Positions 7,257 through 15,504 of a DNA stretch of 64,000 nt are shown here, in pieces (positions within the stretch are counted from its first letter, which is position 1; the number at the start of each line of letters is the position of its first letter). Below the pieces are notes generated by a model. The model saw only the letters and a program-made list of their open reading frames with translations, was not told where the DNA came from and did not search any database. This stretch comes from Darwinimomas sp045600945 (GTDB taxonomy: Bacteria > Bacillota > Clostridia > Lachnospirales > Lachnospiraceae). The position numbers and the translations under genes are program-made. Location of the stretch: contig JAZRYX010000044.1 in the NCBI GenBank assembly GCA_045600945.1, positions 1 to 64,000 of the forward strand, in the 5' to 3' direction.

Positions 7257-9677
7257 TCAGACTCTGAGTTTTGCTCCTATTGATTCAAGCTTTTTGAAAA
7301 GATTATCCATAACCTCATTGATTTCGCTGTCTTCAAGCGTTCTGTCTTTATGTCTGTATGTCATCGTGTAAGCAACTGACTTAACGTCTGTTCCGAGCTT
7401 ATCGCTTTCAAACACATCAAACAGGGCATAACTCTCCAGCAGTTTTCCGCCTGTCTTCTCTATGCATTCTTCGATTGCGCCTACCGGAAGACTCTTGGCA
7501 ACTACAACTGATACATCTCTCGTCACTGCGGGATAATTTGCGATTCCTGTGTACTTGATATCGAAGTTTGCATATTCCATAACTGCCGGCATATCTATGA
7601 CTGCAACATATGCTCTGTCATCGATTCCGTAATTATCAAGAACCTGCGGATGAAGCTCACCGAGATATCCGAGCGTCTTTCCGTCATAAATGATATCGGC
7701 TTTACGTCCCGGATGGAGATACGGTCTTATCGCATCAGCATCGTAGTGAATCTTATCTTTAAGTCCGAGTTTCTCAAACAACTCTTCGACAACACCCTTC
7801 ATAACATAGAAGTCACCTTCGCCGTAGAATCCAAGTGTCAGCTGCAATCTCTCATCCGGAAGCTCCGTAAGCGGAAGTTCCTTCGGAATGTAAATGTTGC
7901 CGAGTTCGAATAGTCTTACATTTGCATTTTTTCTCTTATAGTTTGTTGCAAGTGAAGATATTACTCCGTGAAGAGGCTGAGTCTTCATGATTGAGAAATC
8001 TTCACCCAGCGGATTCATGATCCTGATTGCCTTACGCGATGGATCATCTTCGGGAATAAGCAGCATATCAAATATTTTCGGACTCTCAAATGAGAAACTC
8101 ATACCCTCTGAGAAACCGAGGAACATAGCTGTCTCTCTTGCAACATCCTCCACCTCATGAGCAAAGCTGACTCCTCCCATAGTAGCCTCACCCTTCGGAA
8201 GGGTTGTCGGTATCTTGTCATATCCGAAAAATCTTGCAACTTCCTCTGCGAGATCTGCCTGCCAGTGTATATCCTGACGCCATGTAGGTGCGACTATCTC
8301 TCCCGTTTCCTCATCATACTTAAGTTCAACCCTTGAAAGATACTCAATCATCTGCTCCTTTGTAAGATCTGTTCCGAGCAGGTTGTTTATCTCTTCAGGA
8401 ATCAGCTTAACTCTCGATTCTTTAACCGGATTCGGATATACATCTATGCATCCTCCGACTACTTCGCCGCATCCGAGTTCTTCAACAAGCTGACATGCTC
8501 TGTCTATAGCTGCCTTTGCTGTCTCCGGATCAAGTCCTTTTTCAAACTTGCCTGATGCTTCTGTACGAAGTCCCACTCTCTTTGCGGAAAGTCTGATATT
8601 GGTTCCGTCAAAACATGCAGCCTCAAATACCATGGTCTTTACATCGTCGGTTATCATTGAGTTCTCACCGCCCATGATTCCTGCAATACCGATTTCTTTT
8701 TCTCCGTCACAGATCATAAGAATGTCTGAATCCAGCTTTCTTTCCTGACCGTCAAGTGTGACAAACTTATCTCCGTCTTTTGCTCTGCGTACTATAATCT
8801 GATGATTCTTGATAGTATCATAATCGTAAGCATGCATAGGCTGACCGAACTCTTCCATTACATAGTTCGTGATATCAACAAGATTGTTGATAGGTCTGAT
8901 TCCGCAGTTTGCAAGACGTCTCTGCATCCACCATGGTGAAGGAGCGATTCTGATATTCTTAACGACACGTGCGCAGAATCTCGGGCAAAGCTTTTCATCT
9001 TCAACCTTTACCTGTAGATAATCCTCAACCTTTTCACTGTTACCGGTTTCCCTGATAACAGGCATATTGAACTTCTTATTAAATGTAGCAGCTGCCTCAC
9101 GTGCAATTCCGATTACTGAATAACAGTCCACTCTGTTTGATGTAACCTCATACTCAAATACAGTATCTCTAAGTCCGAGGGCTTCGATTGCATCACTTCC
9201 GACAACAGCATCATCGGACATTCTGTATAAACCGCTTTCGGGAGCATCGGGATAAAAGTTCTTATCACTTCCGAGTTCCTCGATTGCGCACATCATTCCG
9301 AAAGATTCTACTCCGCGGAGTTTACCCTTGGTGATCTTGATGCCATCCTCCGGAAGCGGACCTCCGTCATGTCCGCCTGCCACTTTTCCTCCATGAAGAA
9401 CAGTAGGATACTTTCCTCCCACTTCAACATTAGGTGCACCGGTAACGATCTGAATAATTTCCGTTCCTATATCAACCTGGCAGACTACAAGTTTATCCGC
9501 ATCGGGATGCTTGTCTATCTTTTTAACCTGTCCTACTACTATCTTATCCAGATTTTTATCAAGCTTATCGAAACCTTCTACCTTGGTTCCGCTTAGTGTC
9601 ATTGCATCTCTGTATTCCTGATCCGTGCAAGAAAGGTCGGGAACATATGTCTTAATCCAACTGATAGGTGTATTCAT
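7257..9677 (-). CDS. pheT: Phenylalanine-tRNA ligase beta subunit
   Basis: Beta chain of the alpha2-beta2 enzyme that charges tRNA-Phe. The 806-aa protein has the N-terminal EMAP-like tRNA-binding domain (about 40-150, with KIDKHPDADKLVVCQV), the B3/B4 editing region, the B5 domain, the catalytic-like core and a C-terminal ferredoxin-fold anticodon-binding domain (YPAVTRDVSVVV near 715). The length is standard. It follows pheS by 21 bases and its start has AAGGAGAGAAGG upstream. No anomaly seen. Confidence 0.97.
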   Translation of the reverse strand: MNTPISWIKTYVPDLSCTDQEYRDAMTLSGTKVEGFDKLDKNLDKIVVGQVKKIDKHPDADKLVVCQVDIGTEIIQIVTGAPNVEVGGKYPTVLHGGKVAGGHDGGPLPEDGIKITKGKLRGVESFGMMCAIEELGSDKNFYPDAPESGLYRMSDDAVVGSDAIEALGLRDTVFEYEVTSNRVDCYSVIGIAREAAATFNKKFNMPVIRETGNSEKVEDYLQVKVEDEKLCPRFCARVVKNIRIAPSPWWMQRRLANCGIRPINNLVDITNYVMEEFGQPMHAYDYDTIKNHQIIVRRAKDGDKFVTLDGQERKLDSDILMICDGEKEIGIAGIMGGENSMITDDVKTMVFEAACFDGTNIRLSAKRVGLRTEASGKFEKGLDPETAKAAIDRACQLVEELGCGEVVGGCIDVYPNPVKESRVKLIPEEINNLLGTDLTKEQMIEYLSRVELKYDEETGEIVAPTWRQDIHWQADLAEEVARFFGYDKIPTTLPKGEATMGGVSFAHEVEDVARETAMFLGFSEGMSFSFESPKIFDMLLIPEDDPSRKAIRIMNPLGEDFSIMKTQPLHGVISSLATNYKRKNANVRLFELGNIYIPKELPLTELPDERLQLTLGFYGEGDFYVMKGVVEELFEKLGLKDKIHYDADAIRPYLHPGRKADIIYDGKTLGYLGELHPQVLDNYGIDDRAYVAVIDMPAVMEYANFDIKYTGIANYPAVTRDVSVVVAKSLPVGAIEECIEKTGGKLLESYALFDVFESDKLGTDVKSVAYTMTYRHKDRTLEDSEINEVMDNLFKKLESIGAKLRV

Positions 9678-9698
9678 TTCCTTCTCTCCTTTCCTTTA

Positions 9699-10721
9699 TC
9701 AGAATTGTTTTAAGAATCTTATGTCGTTTTCATAAAGAAGACGCATATCATCGATTTCATACTTAAGCAGTGCGATACGCTCAAGACCTACGCCAAATGC
9801 AAATCCGGTATATTTGTCTTTGTCGATTCCGCACATATCAAGAACATTCGGATGTACCATACCGCATCCAAGGATCTCAATCCATCCTTCACCTTTACAG
9901 AAACGACATCCCTTTCCGCCACACTTGAAGCATGTAACGTCCATTTCTGCCGAAGGCTCCGTAAACGGGAAATGATGAGGTCTGAACTTAACCTTTGTGT
10001 CTTCCCCGAAAAGCTTCTTTGCAAATTCTGCAAGTGTTCCCTTTAAATCGGCGAATGTGATGTGCTCATCTATTACAAGTCCCTCAACCTGATGGAAACT
10101 CGGTGAATGTGTCGCATCAACTTCATCGCTTCTGAAAACGCGTCCCGGTGATATCATCCTGATCGGGAGTTTTCCTTTTTCCATGACACGTGCCTGAACC
10201 GGTGATGTCTGAGTTCTGAGCACTATGTCCTTAGTGATATAGAATGTATCCTGCTCGTCTTTTGCCGGATGATTTGCCGGAATATTCAGCTTAGTAAAAT
10301 TATATTCGTCATACTCGATTTCCGGTCCGGATATAACCTCGTATCCCATACCTGTAAAGATTTTCTCAACCTCTTTAAGTGCTACGATATTCGGGTGTTC
10401 ATGTCCGAGAACATTTCTCTTTGAAGGTAAGGTTACATCGATAGTCTCTGCCTTCATTTTGAGTTCTCTTGCCTGATTTCCGAGAACATCCTTGGCTTCA
10501 TTGAGTTTTCCTTCAATAATCGCTCTTACATCGTTAACCAGCTGACCGACTTTAGGTCTGTCCTCCGGTGCGACATCCTTAAGTGATTTAAGTACTGCTG
10601 TGAGCTCGCCTTTCTTTCCGAGGTACTTTACTCTGACTTCATTAAGTCCATCCAGATCCCCCACTGCATGTATGGCATCAAGTGCTTCGTTTTTAATTTT
10701 TTCAAGTTGTTCGTTTAACAT
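9699..10721 (-). CDS. pheS: Phenylalanine-tRNA ligase alpha subunit
   Basis: Catalytic chain of phenylalanyl-tRNA synthetase, class II. The N-terminal coiled coil (about 1-85) is followed by motif 2 (PGRVFRSDEVDATHSPSFHQ), a Cys cluster CFKCGGKGCRFC near residue 260 that may bind zinc, and motif 3 (FGVGLERIALL) near the C-terminus. Length 340 aa is usual. It lies 19 bases after a small membrane protein gene. I looked for a T-box leader upstream and found none, which is unusual for pheST in Firmicutes. Confidence 0.97.
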   Translation of the reverse strand: MLNEQLEKIKNEALDAIHAVGDLDGLNEVRVKYLGKKGELTAVLKSLKDVAPEDRPKVGQLVNDVRAIIEGKLNEAKDVLGNQARELKMKAETIDVTLPSKRNVLGHEHPNIVALKEVEKIFTGMGYEVISGPEIEYDEYNFTKLNIPANHPAKDEQDTFYITKDIVLRTQTSPVQARVMEKGKLPIRMISPGRVFRSDEVDATHSPSFHQVEGLVIDEHITFADLKGTLAEFAKKLFGEDTKVKFRPHHFPFTEPSAEMDVTCFKCGGKGCRFCKGEGWIEILGCGMVHPNVLDMCGIDKDKYTGFAFGVGLERIALLKYEIDDMRLLYENDIRFLKQF

Positions 10722-10740
10722 ATATATCTCCTCTGCGTGC

Positions 10741-11175
10741 TTATCTTGATGTTAATATTATCGTTATTACCCATGTTATGATTTGAAAGGCACCAAGCGC
10801 GATTCCGACAAAACTCAGTACGTGATTTCTGTCTTTCTGAATGACACCGCCTATTCCGAATATCATTGCAGCTATGGCCCACATTATTCCGCATAATCCC
10901 CAAATCGTTACCGTAATATCCGGATTACCCTCTGCCTTACACAAAAGGATAATAAAAACAGTAAAGAAAGCGGAAGCTATTATTCCTGCCACTAAAGCCC
11001 AGGGGCCGTTGTCAGCCTCTGCCTTTCGGACATAATTGACCACTATCCTTCTGCCCGGATCCTGCGGCGACTCAAACTCTCTGGTGATATCCTTTTCTTT
11101 ATACATGAACTTTTCACTGTCAAGTATGGTCTCCTGAGGTTTTACTCTTTTTCTTTTCAAATAATCATGCTTCAT
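10741..11175 (-). CDS. Small membrane protein of unknown function
   Basis: A 144-aa protein I cannot place. The first 65 residues are charged and Lys/Arg-rich (KRKRVKPQET, then REFESPQDPGRR). Three hydrophobic segments follow (about 58-80, 88-108 and 118-142) with almost nothing after the last, so the N-terminal part is probably cytoplasmic. It is the first gene of the run leading into pheS and its promoter region faces that of the GNAT gene. A TAAAAT box preceded by TGTGA (complement of 11209-11214) is the likely -10. Similar small proteins are common and unnamed in Lachnospiraceae. Confidence 0.6.
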   Translation of the reverse strand: MKHDYLKRKRVKPQETILDSEKFMYKEKDITREFESPQDPGRRIVVNYVRKAEADNGPWALVAGIIASAFFTVFIILLCKAEGNPDITVTIWGLCGIMWAIAAMIFGIGGVIQKDRNHVLSFVGIALGAFQIITWVITIILTSR

Positions 11176-11232
11176 ATTTAAAACCCTAATACGCCATATT
11201 AAATAGTTATTTTATCACACAGAAGTATTTTA

Positions 11233-11241
11233 TGCTATACT
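11233..11241 (+). promoter_or_regulatory. Extended -10 promoter of the GNAT gene
   Basis: TGC directly before TATACT (11236-11241) makes an extended -10 element. Transcription would start near 11248, giving a leader of about 45 bases. Confidence 0.5.
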
Positions 11242-11291
11242 TGTACATTAGGAAATTGCTCCGCATATCTGTTATTCAAGAGGTTCATATC

Positions 11292-11657
11292 ATGAAAACT
11301 ACTGAGTACCTTATGATTCTCCCGCTTGAAAAAAGGGAGGTAAAAACTGCATACAGCTTTGATGAAGGAGTCCCCGGACACGGAACTTTTATTGTGTTTT
11401 ACAAAGGAATGCCTATTGGAGGGTTTAAGCTTCTTAAATACTCAAACGGAGATGTCTATTTCCACGACTATGAAATCGTCGAGGACCTCCGCGGACAAGG
11501 TGTGGGAACTGATGTCTTCGGAAGCATTCTGGGATTTCTATATGAACTTGGATATAAAAATATAAGACTGCAGGTATCGTCCTCCAACCCTGCAGCCTTA
11601 GCTGTATATAAAAAATATGATTTTAAAATTCTTGAATCCGTTGAACTGGATGATTGA
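11292..11657 (+). CDS. GNAT-family N-acetyltransferase
   Basis: Predicted acetyl-CoA-dependent transferase acting on an amine of unknown identity. The chosen start at 11292 gives 121 aa and has AAGAGG about 8 bases upstream; a longer frame reaches 11232 but lacks a ribosome site. The acetyl-CoA loop is RGQGVG near residue 72, and the C-terminal NPAALAVYKKYDFKI is the usual GNAT end. Its stop codon abuts the stop codon of the convergent mrp gene with no base between. Confidence 0.82.
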   Translation: MKTTEYLMILPLEKREVKTAYSFDEGVPGHGTFIVFYKGMPIGGFKLLKYSNGDVYFHDYEIVEDLRGQGVGTDVFGSILGFLYELGYKNIRLQVSSSNPAALAVYKKYDFKILESVELDD

Positions 11658-12512
11658 TCAGAACAAGTTTTCCGTATTGATATCAGGAAGTTTTGAATAT
11701 TCGATAAGACCCTCATCCATTGCCTTCGCATTAAGCGGATCAAGCGGAATCTTTGCCAATACGGGGATTCCGTATTTTTTTGCAACAGAGTCGATATGAC
11801 TTTTTCCGAATATTTCATGAACCTTACCGCAGTCAGGACATCTAAATCCGCTCATATTTTCAACAAGGCCTAAGATAGGAATGTTCATCATGGTTGCCAT
11901 ATTAACGGCTTTCTCGACAATCATGCCTACCAGATCCTGCGGGCTTGTTACGACTATGATTCCGTCAACCGGAAGCGACTGGAATACCGTAAGCGGTACA
12001 TCTCCGGTTCCCGGAGGCATATCAACAAACATATAATCAGCATTCCATAAGGCATCTGTCCAGAACTGTGTGACAACTCCCGCTATCATCGGACCTCTCC
12101 ATACAACAGGGTCAGTCTCGTCCTGAAGCAGGAGGTTGGTACTCATAACCTGAATGCTTGTTGCGGTAACCGGAGGAATCATAAGTTCATCTTCGCTCAC
12201 TGCAGGTTTTGCACTGATTCCGAAAGCCTTCGGAATCGATGGTCCCGTAATATCCGCATCAAGTACTGCTACCGCATGGCCCTCCTGACGGCATCTGCAT
12301 GCCAGAGCACAAGTGACAAATGATTTGCCTACTCCACCCTTACCACTAACGATTGCATATACCTTTCCCACTCTGCTCTTCGGATTTAAATGTGCAGCAA
12401 AATCCACCGGTTCCTGATTTTCTCCCTTTGAAGGACAATTAGCTCCACATGTACTGCAGTCATGCGTACACTCTCCGGTATCTTCGTAATTCATATTCTC
12501 TTCATTAGCCAT
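11658..12512 (-). CDS. mrp: Mrp/NBP35-family iron-sulfur carrier ATPase
   Basis: Cytosolic P-loop ATPase that carries or assembles Fe-S clusters. The start at 12512 has AAGGAGAA upstream and overlaps the queH stop by 8 bases; a longer frame to 12626 lies inside queH and is rejected. The 284-aa protein has an N-terminal cluster HDCSTCGANC, the deviant Walker A GKGGVGKSF near residue 58, a Walker B-like FVDMPPGTGDVPL and the C-terminal CPDC pair (near residue 208) that binds a bridging cluster. It is coupled to queH, itself an Fe-S enzyme, and may help mature it (inference). Confidence 0.92.
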   Translation of the reverse strand: MANEENMNYEDTGECTHDCSTCGANCPSKGENQEPVDFAAHLNPKSRVGKVYAIVSGKGGVGKSFVTCALACRCRQEGHAVAVLDADITGPSIPKAFGISAKPAVSEDELMIPPVTATSIQVMSTNLLLQDETDPVVWRGPMIAGVVTQFWTDALWNADYMFVDMPPGTGDVPLTVFQSLPVDGIIVVTSPQDLVGMIVEKAVNMATMMNIPILGLVENMSGFRCPDCGKVHEIFGKSHIDSVAKKYGIPVLAKIPLDPLNAKAMDEGLIEYSKLPDINTENLF

Positions 12513-13119
12513 TGCTGTTCTCCTTATTTCGAGAGTAGCTGCACCCGCAGTAATTCTGACGGTACAGACCATACTCTTCTGATAATTGTATTGAACGCTG
12601 ATATCCTCCCTTTTTCTTAAAATCACCGGGGAAATATCTTGTTCCGTATTTCTCAGCTGCCCTTTCTCCTATATCGCACAGTCTCTGTGCATCTTTCAAC
12701 GGGCTTATACTGAGAGTGGTAGTGAAATAATCGAAGTTGTTATCCGCAGCATATTTTGCTGCTTCGTCCAATCTCATCGCAAAGCATATGCCACAGCGGT
12801 CTCCTCTTTCGGGGTCGTTTTCATGACCTTTTACCAGCATATGGAAACCTTTCGGGTCATACCTTCCCTCTTTGAATTTTACCTGAGGACACATTTGCGA
12901 AATGAGTCTTTTTTCTTCTTCCCTACGCTTTACATATTCACACACATCATCGATATTTGAATTCGTGAAAAACACCGTGATGTCGAAATAGTCTTTCAGA
13001 TACTCGAGACAATAACTTGAGCACGGTGCACAGCACACATGCAGAAGCATCTTCGGTTTTCCTGATATACTTCTGATTATGTCATCGGATTCTTTTTGTA
13101 GATTACGTTTGTTCATCAT
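12505..13119 (-). CDS. queH: Epoxyqueuosine reductase QueH
   Basis: Last step of queuosine synthesis in tRNA: reduces epoxyqueuosine to queuosine, the non-B12 alternative to QueG. The 204-aa DUF208 protein shows the cysteine set that holds a 4Fe-4S cluster and metal: HVCCAPC near residue 30, GDRCGICF near 112 and NYCGCSYS at the C-terminus. Its start codon overlaps the rpoD stop (ATGA at 13116-13119) and its end overlaps mrp by 8 bases, so rpoD-queH-mrp is one coupled unit. A second ATG follows the first directly; which is used is open. Confidence 0.93.
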   Translation of the reverse strand: MMNKRNLQKESDDIIRSISGKPKMLLHVCCAPCSSYCLEYLKDYFDITVFFTNSNIDDVCEYVKRREEEKRLISQMCPQVKFKEGRYDPKGFHMLVKGHENDPERGDRCGICFAMRLDEAAKYAADNNFDYFTTTLSISPLKDAQRLCDIGERAAEKYGTRYFPGDFKKKGGYQRSIQLSEEYGLYRQNYCGCSYSRNKENSNG

Positions 13120-15350
13120 GCAAGGAAATCCCTGATACGCTTACTTCTGACAGGATTACGAAGCTTTCTTAAAGCTTTGGCTTCTATCTGACGAATACGT
13201 TCACGAGTTACATTGAAATCTTTTCCGACTTCTTCAAGTGTTCTCGGATGTCCGTCTTCAAGCCCGAATCTCTTTATGATTACTTCTCTTTCTCTGTCTT
13301 TAAGATCACCGAGTAATGCATCGATATGTTCACGGAGCATTACTGACTCCACATTACCCTCAGGTGAGAGTACATTGTTGTCGGCTACGAAATCTCCGAG
13401 GTTGGAATCATCTTCCTCACCGATAGGAGTTTCAAGAGAAGCAGGCTCTCTTGCAATCTGCATTACTTCCATAACCTTCTCTTCCGTCATATCAAGTGCT
13501 TTCGCAAGTTCGGAAGTACTTGGCTCATATCCGAGTTCAAGAGTGAGCTTTCTCTGCATCTTGCTCATCTTATTAATTGTCTCAACCATATGAACGGGAA
13601 CCCTTATGGTTCTTGCCTGATCTGCAAGTGCACGTGTTACCGACTGACGGATCCACCATGTGGCATATGTTGAAAGCTTGAATCCTTTACGATAATCAAA
13701 TTTTTCAACACCCTTAATCAGTCCGAGATTTCCTTCCTGAACCAAATCAAGGAAGCTCATACCGCGTCCTGTATATCTCTTTGCGATACTTACAACAAGT
13801 CTTAAGTTTGCCTCGATAAGTTTCTTTTTGGCAAACTCATCTCCTTCTTGCTTCTTCATTGCCAGTTCTGTCTCTTCCTCTGCGGAAAGGAGATCTACCT
13901 GACCGATTTCTTTTAGGTACATACGTACCGGATCTTCTGTTCCTACACCCTCAAACAAATCTATACTGTTCAGGTCGATGTCATCATCATCCGCATCCTC
14001 GAAATCCATGTCGTCATCGAAGAAATCATCTTCCATGAGTCCGCTCAGAGATGTAGGGGCATCTTCCGGCATACTTGTGGTAACCTCGATACTGTTTGTC
14101 TCAAGGAATGCATATATCTGTTCTATTGCATCGGCGTTAATGGAGTCATATTTGAAGAACGCGTTGATTTCAACCATGTCAAGGCGATTCTCACTACCTT
14201 TGCCGAGTTCTACTAGTTGTTCAAGTTTAGCCTGGAACTCTTCGGGAGTTAATACTCTCTTTTTAATCTTCTTGCCTTTTCTTCCTTTAAGTCTTGCTTT
14301 CTCTTCTTTAAGGCGTTTCTTTTCCAGTTTTGCCGCTTCTTTTTCCTGACGTATACGTTCTTTTTCAGCTTCCTTTTCGGCTTTGATTCTTGCTTTCTCA
14401 GCTTCTTTTTCCGCTTTAAGTTTTGCTTTCTCAGCCTCCTTCTCCGCTTTCAGTTTCTCTTTTTCTATTCTTAATTTCTCTTTTTCTTTTTCCTTGGCAA
14501 TACGAGCCTTTTCTTTCTCTTTTGCAAGACGGGCTTTCTCTTTCTCCCTGGCAGCACGTGCTTTTTCTTTTTCCTTTAATGCTGCGGCTTTAGCCTTTTC
14601 TTTCTGGATACGAAGTCTTTCTCTTTCCTTCTCTGCTTTGACCTTGGCCAGAGCCTTCGCCTTCGCTTCCTTTTCTTTTGCAAGAGCTTTTGCTTTGGCC
14701 TCTTTCTCTTTAGCAAGAGCTTTGGCTTTGGCTTCTTTCTCTTTAGCAAGAGCTTTGGCCTTCGCTTCCCTCTCTTTTAAAAGTGCCTTGGCTTTGATCT
14801 CTTTCTCCTTCAGCAGACGGGCCTTCTCTTTTTCTTTGAGTTTTTCAGCCTGCTCTTTGGCCTTAGCTTTTGCTATGAGGGCCTTCTCTTTTTCTTTGGC
14901 TGCTTTTAAAAGCGCAAGAGCTTTTGCTTTGGCTGCTTTTTCTTTAGCAAGCGCTTTGGCCTTCGCTTCCCTCTCTTTTAAAAGTGCCTTGGCTTTTGCT
15001 TCTTTCTCTCTGGCAATACGGGCCTTTTCTTTTGCGAGCGCCTTTGCTTTTGCTTCTTTTTCTTTTTCTTTCGCGATTACGATTGCAGCTTTCTGTTTCT
15101 CCGTAAGTTTCGGCTTAACATTCTGATCTTTTACCTGAACAGATTTCTTTGCCGGCGCAGCCTTTGCGGCCGGTTTTGCTGCTGCAGTCTTTATTGCCGG
15201 TGCTTTCTTTGCCGCCGGTTTTACGGATGCACTCTTCTTAACTTCCGGCTTTTTCCCGGTCTCTTTCCCCTTTGAAACCTTCTTAGGTGCTGATTTTGTT
15301 GCTGCAGACTTTACAGAAGTTCCCTTTTTTTGATTATTTGCCTGTGCCAA
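13116..15350 (-). CDS. rpoD: Primary sigma factor RpoD/SigA with a very long Lys/Ala/Glu-rich N-terminal extension
   Basis: Housekeeping RNA polymerase sigma factor. The C-terminal half (about residue 365 on) is a normal SigA of about 380 aa: region 1.1, an acidic stretch, region 1.2 at TEDPVRMYLKEIG (about 465), regions 2 (FDYRKGFKLSTYATWWIRQ), 3, and 4 with the helix-turn-helix (TLEEVGKDFNVTRERIRQIE). In front of it are about 360 extra residues: first about 90 resembling a histone H1 tail (repeated Lys-Pro-Ala), then about 270 built from Lys/Ala/Glu/Arg units of about 11 residues (such as AKALAKEKEAK) that should form one long charged helix. The start is TTG at 15350 with AGAGG upstream. 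The gene is not next to dnaG as is common; queH and mrp follow it. Confidence 0.93.
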   Translation of the reverse strand: MAQANNQKKGTSVKSAATKSAPKKVSKGKETGKKPEVKKSASVKPAAKKAPAIKTAAAKPAAKAAPAKKSVQVKDQNVKPKLTEKQKAAIVIAKEKEKEAKAKALAKEKARIAREKEAKAKALLKEREAKAKALAKEKAAKAKALALLKAAKEKEKALIAKAKAKEQAEKLKEKEKARLLKEKEIKAKALLKEREAKAKALAKEKEAKAKALAKEKEAKAKALAKEKEAKAKALAKVKAEKERERLRIQKEKAKAAALKEKEKARAAREKEKARLAKEKEKARIAKEKEKEKLRIEKEKLKAEKEAEKAKLKAEKEAEKARIKAEKEAEKERIRQEKEAAKLEKKRLKEEKARLKGRKGKKIKKRVLTPEEFQAKLEQLVELGKGSENRLDMVEINAFFKYDSINADAIEQIYAFLETNSIEVTTSMPEDAPTSLSGLMEDDFFDDDMDFEDADDDDIDLNSIDLFEGVGTEDPVRMYLKEIGQVDLLSAEEETELAMKKQEGDEFAKKKLIEANLRLVVSIAKRYTGRGMSFLDLVQEGNLGLIKGVEKFDYRKGFKLSTYATWWIRQSVTRALADQARTIRVPVHMVETINKMSKMQRKLTLELGYEPSTSELAKALDMTEEKVMEVMQIAREPASLETPIGEEDDSNLGDFVADNNVLSPEGNVESVMLREHIDALLGDLKDREREVIIKRFGLEDGHPRTLEEVGKDFNVTRERIRQIEAKALRKLRNPVRSKRIRDFLA
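14640..15080 (-). repeat. Intragenic tandem and direct repeats in the rpoD extension
   Basis: The DNA coding for the charged helix has units of about 33 bases (11 codons). A 44-base block is identical at 14752-14795 and 14953-14996, 201 bases (67 codons) apart and in frame, so the extension grew at least partly by duplication. Such repeats are prone to copy-number change. Confidence 0.8.
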
Positions 15351-15423
15351 TTTGTACCTCTCTCCAAGTGATAAACACTATATATAGTATGTTCAGGTTT
15401 ACATAAATGTATTTAGCCACAAT

Positions 15424-15470
15424 AAAAAGGTCCCGAACGGTTTCATTATATACCCCGTTTGAGACCTTTT
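15424..15470 (-). terminator. Terminator between MATE gene and rpoD
   Basis: AAAAGGTC and the matching GGACCTTTTT close a long imperfect stem (with AAACGG/CCGTT inside) followed by T residues on the minus strand. It ends the MATE transcript about 35-80 bases after its stop codon. The remaining bases to 15350 hold the rpoD promoter, for which a TATATA box near 15380 is the best but weak candidate. Confidence 0.75.
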
Positions 15471-15504
15471 CAAGGGCAATGCCAAAATATCTCTGTATAT
15501 TACC

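Noticed and set aside
11176..11231. T-box leader for pheST
   Set aside because: Space too short and no AGGGUGGNACCGCG-like block.
12513..12626. Longer Mrp reading frame into queH
   Set aside because: The extra 38 residues are out-of-frame queH sequence; AAGGAGAA sits right before the ATG at 12512.
14383..15126. Long plus-strand open frame of 247 codons opposite rpoD
   Set aside because: It mirrors the Lys/Ala/Glu repeats of the sigma factor (Ser/Phe/Ala-rich, low complexity) and has no ribosome site or family likeness.
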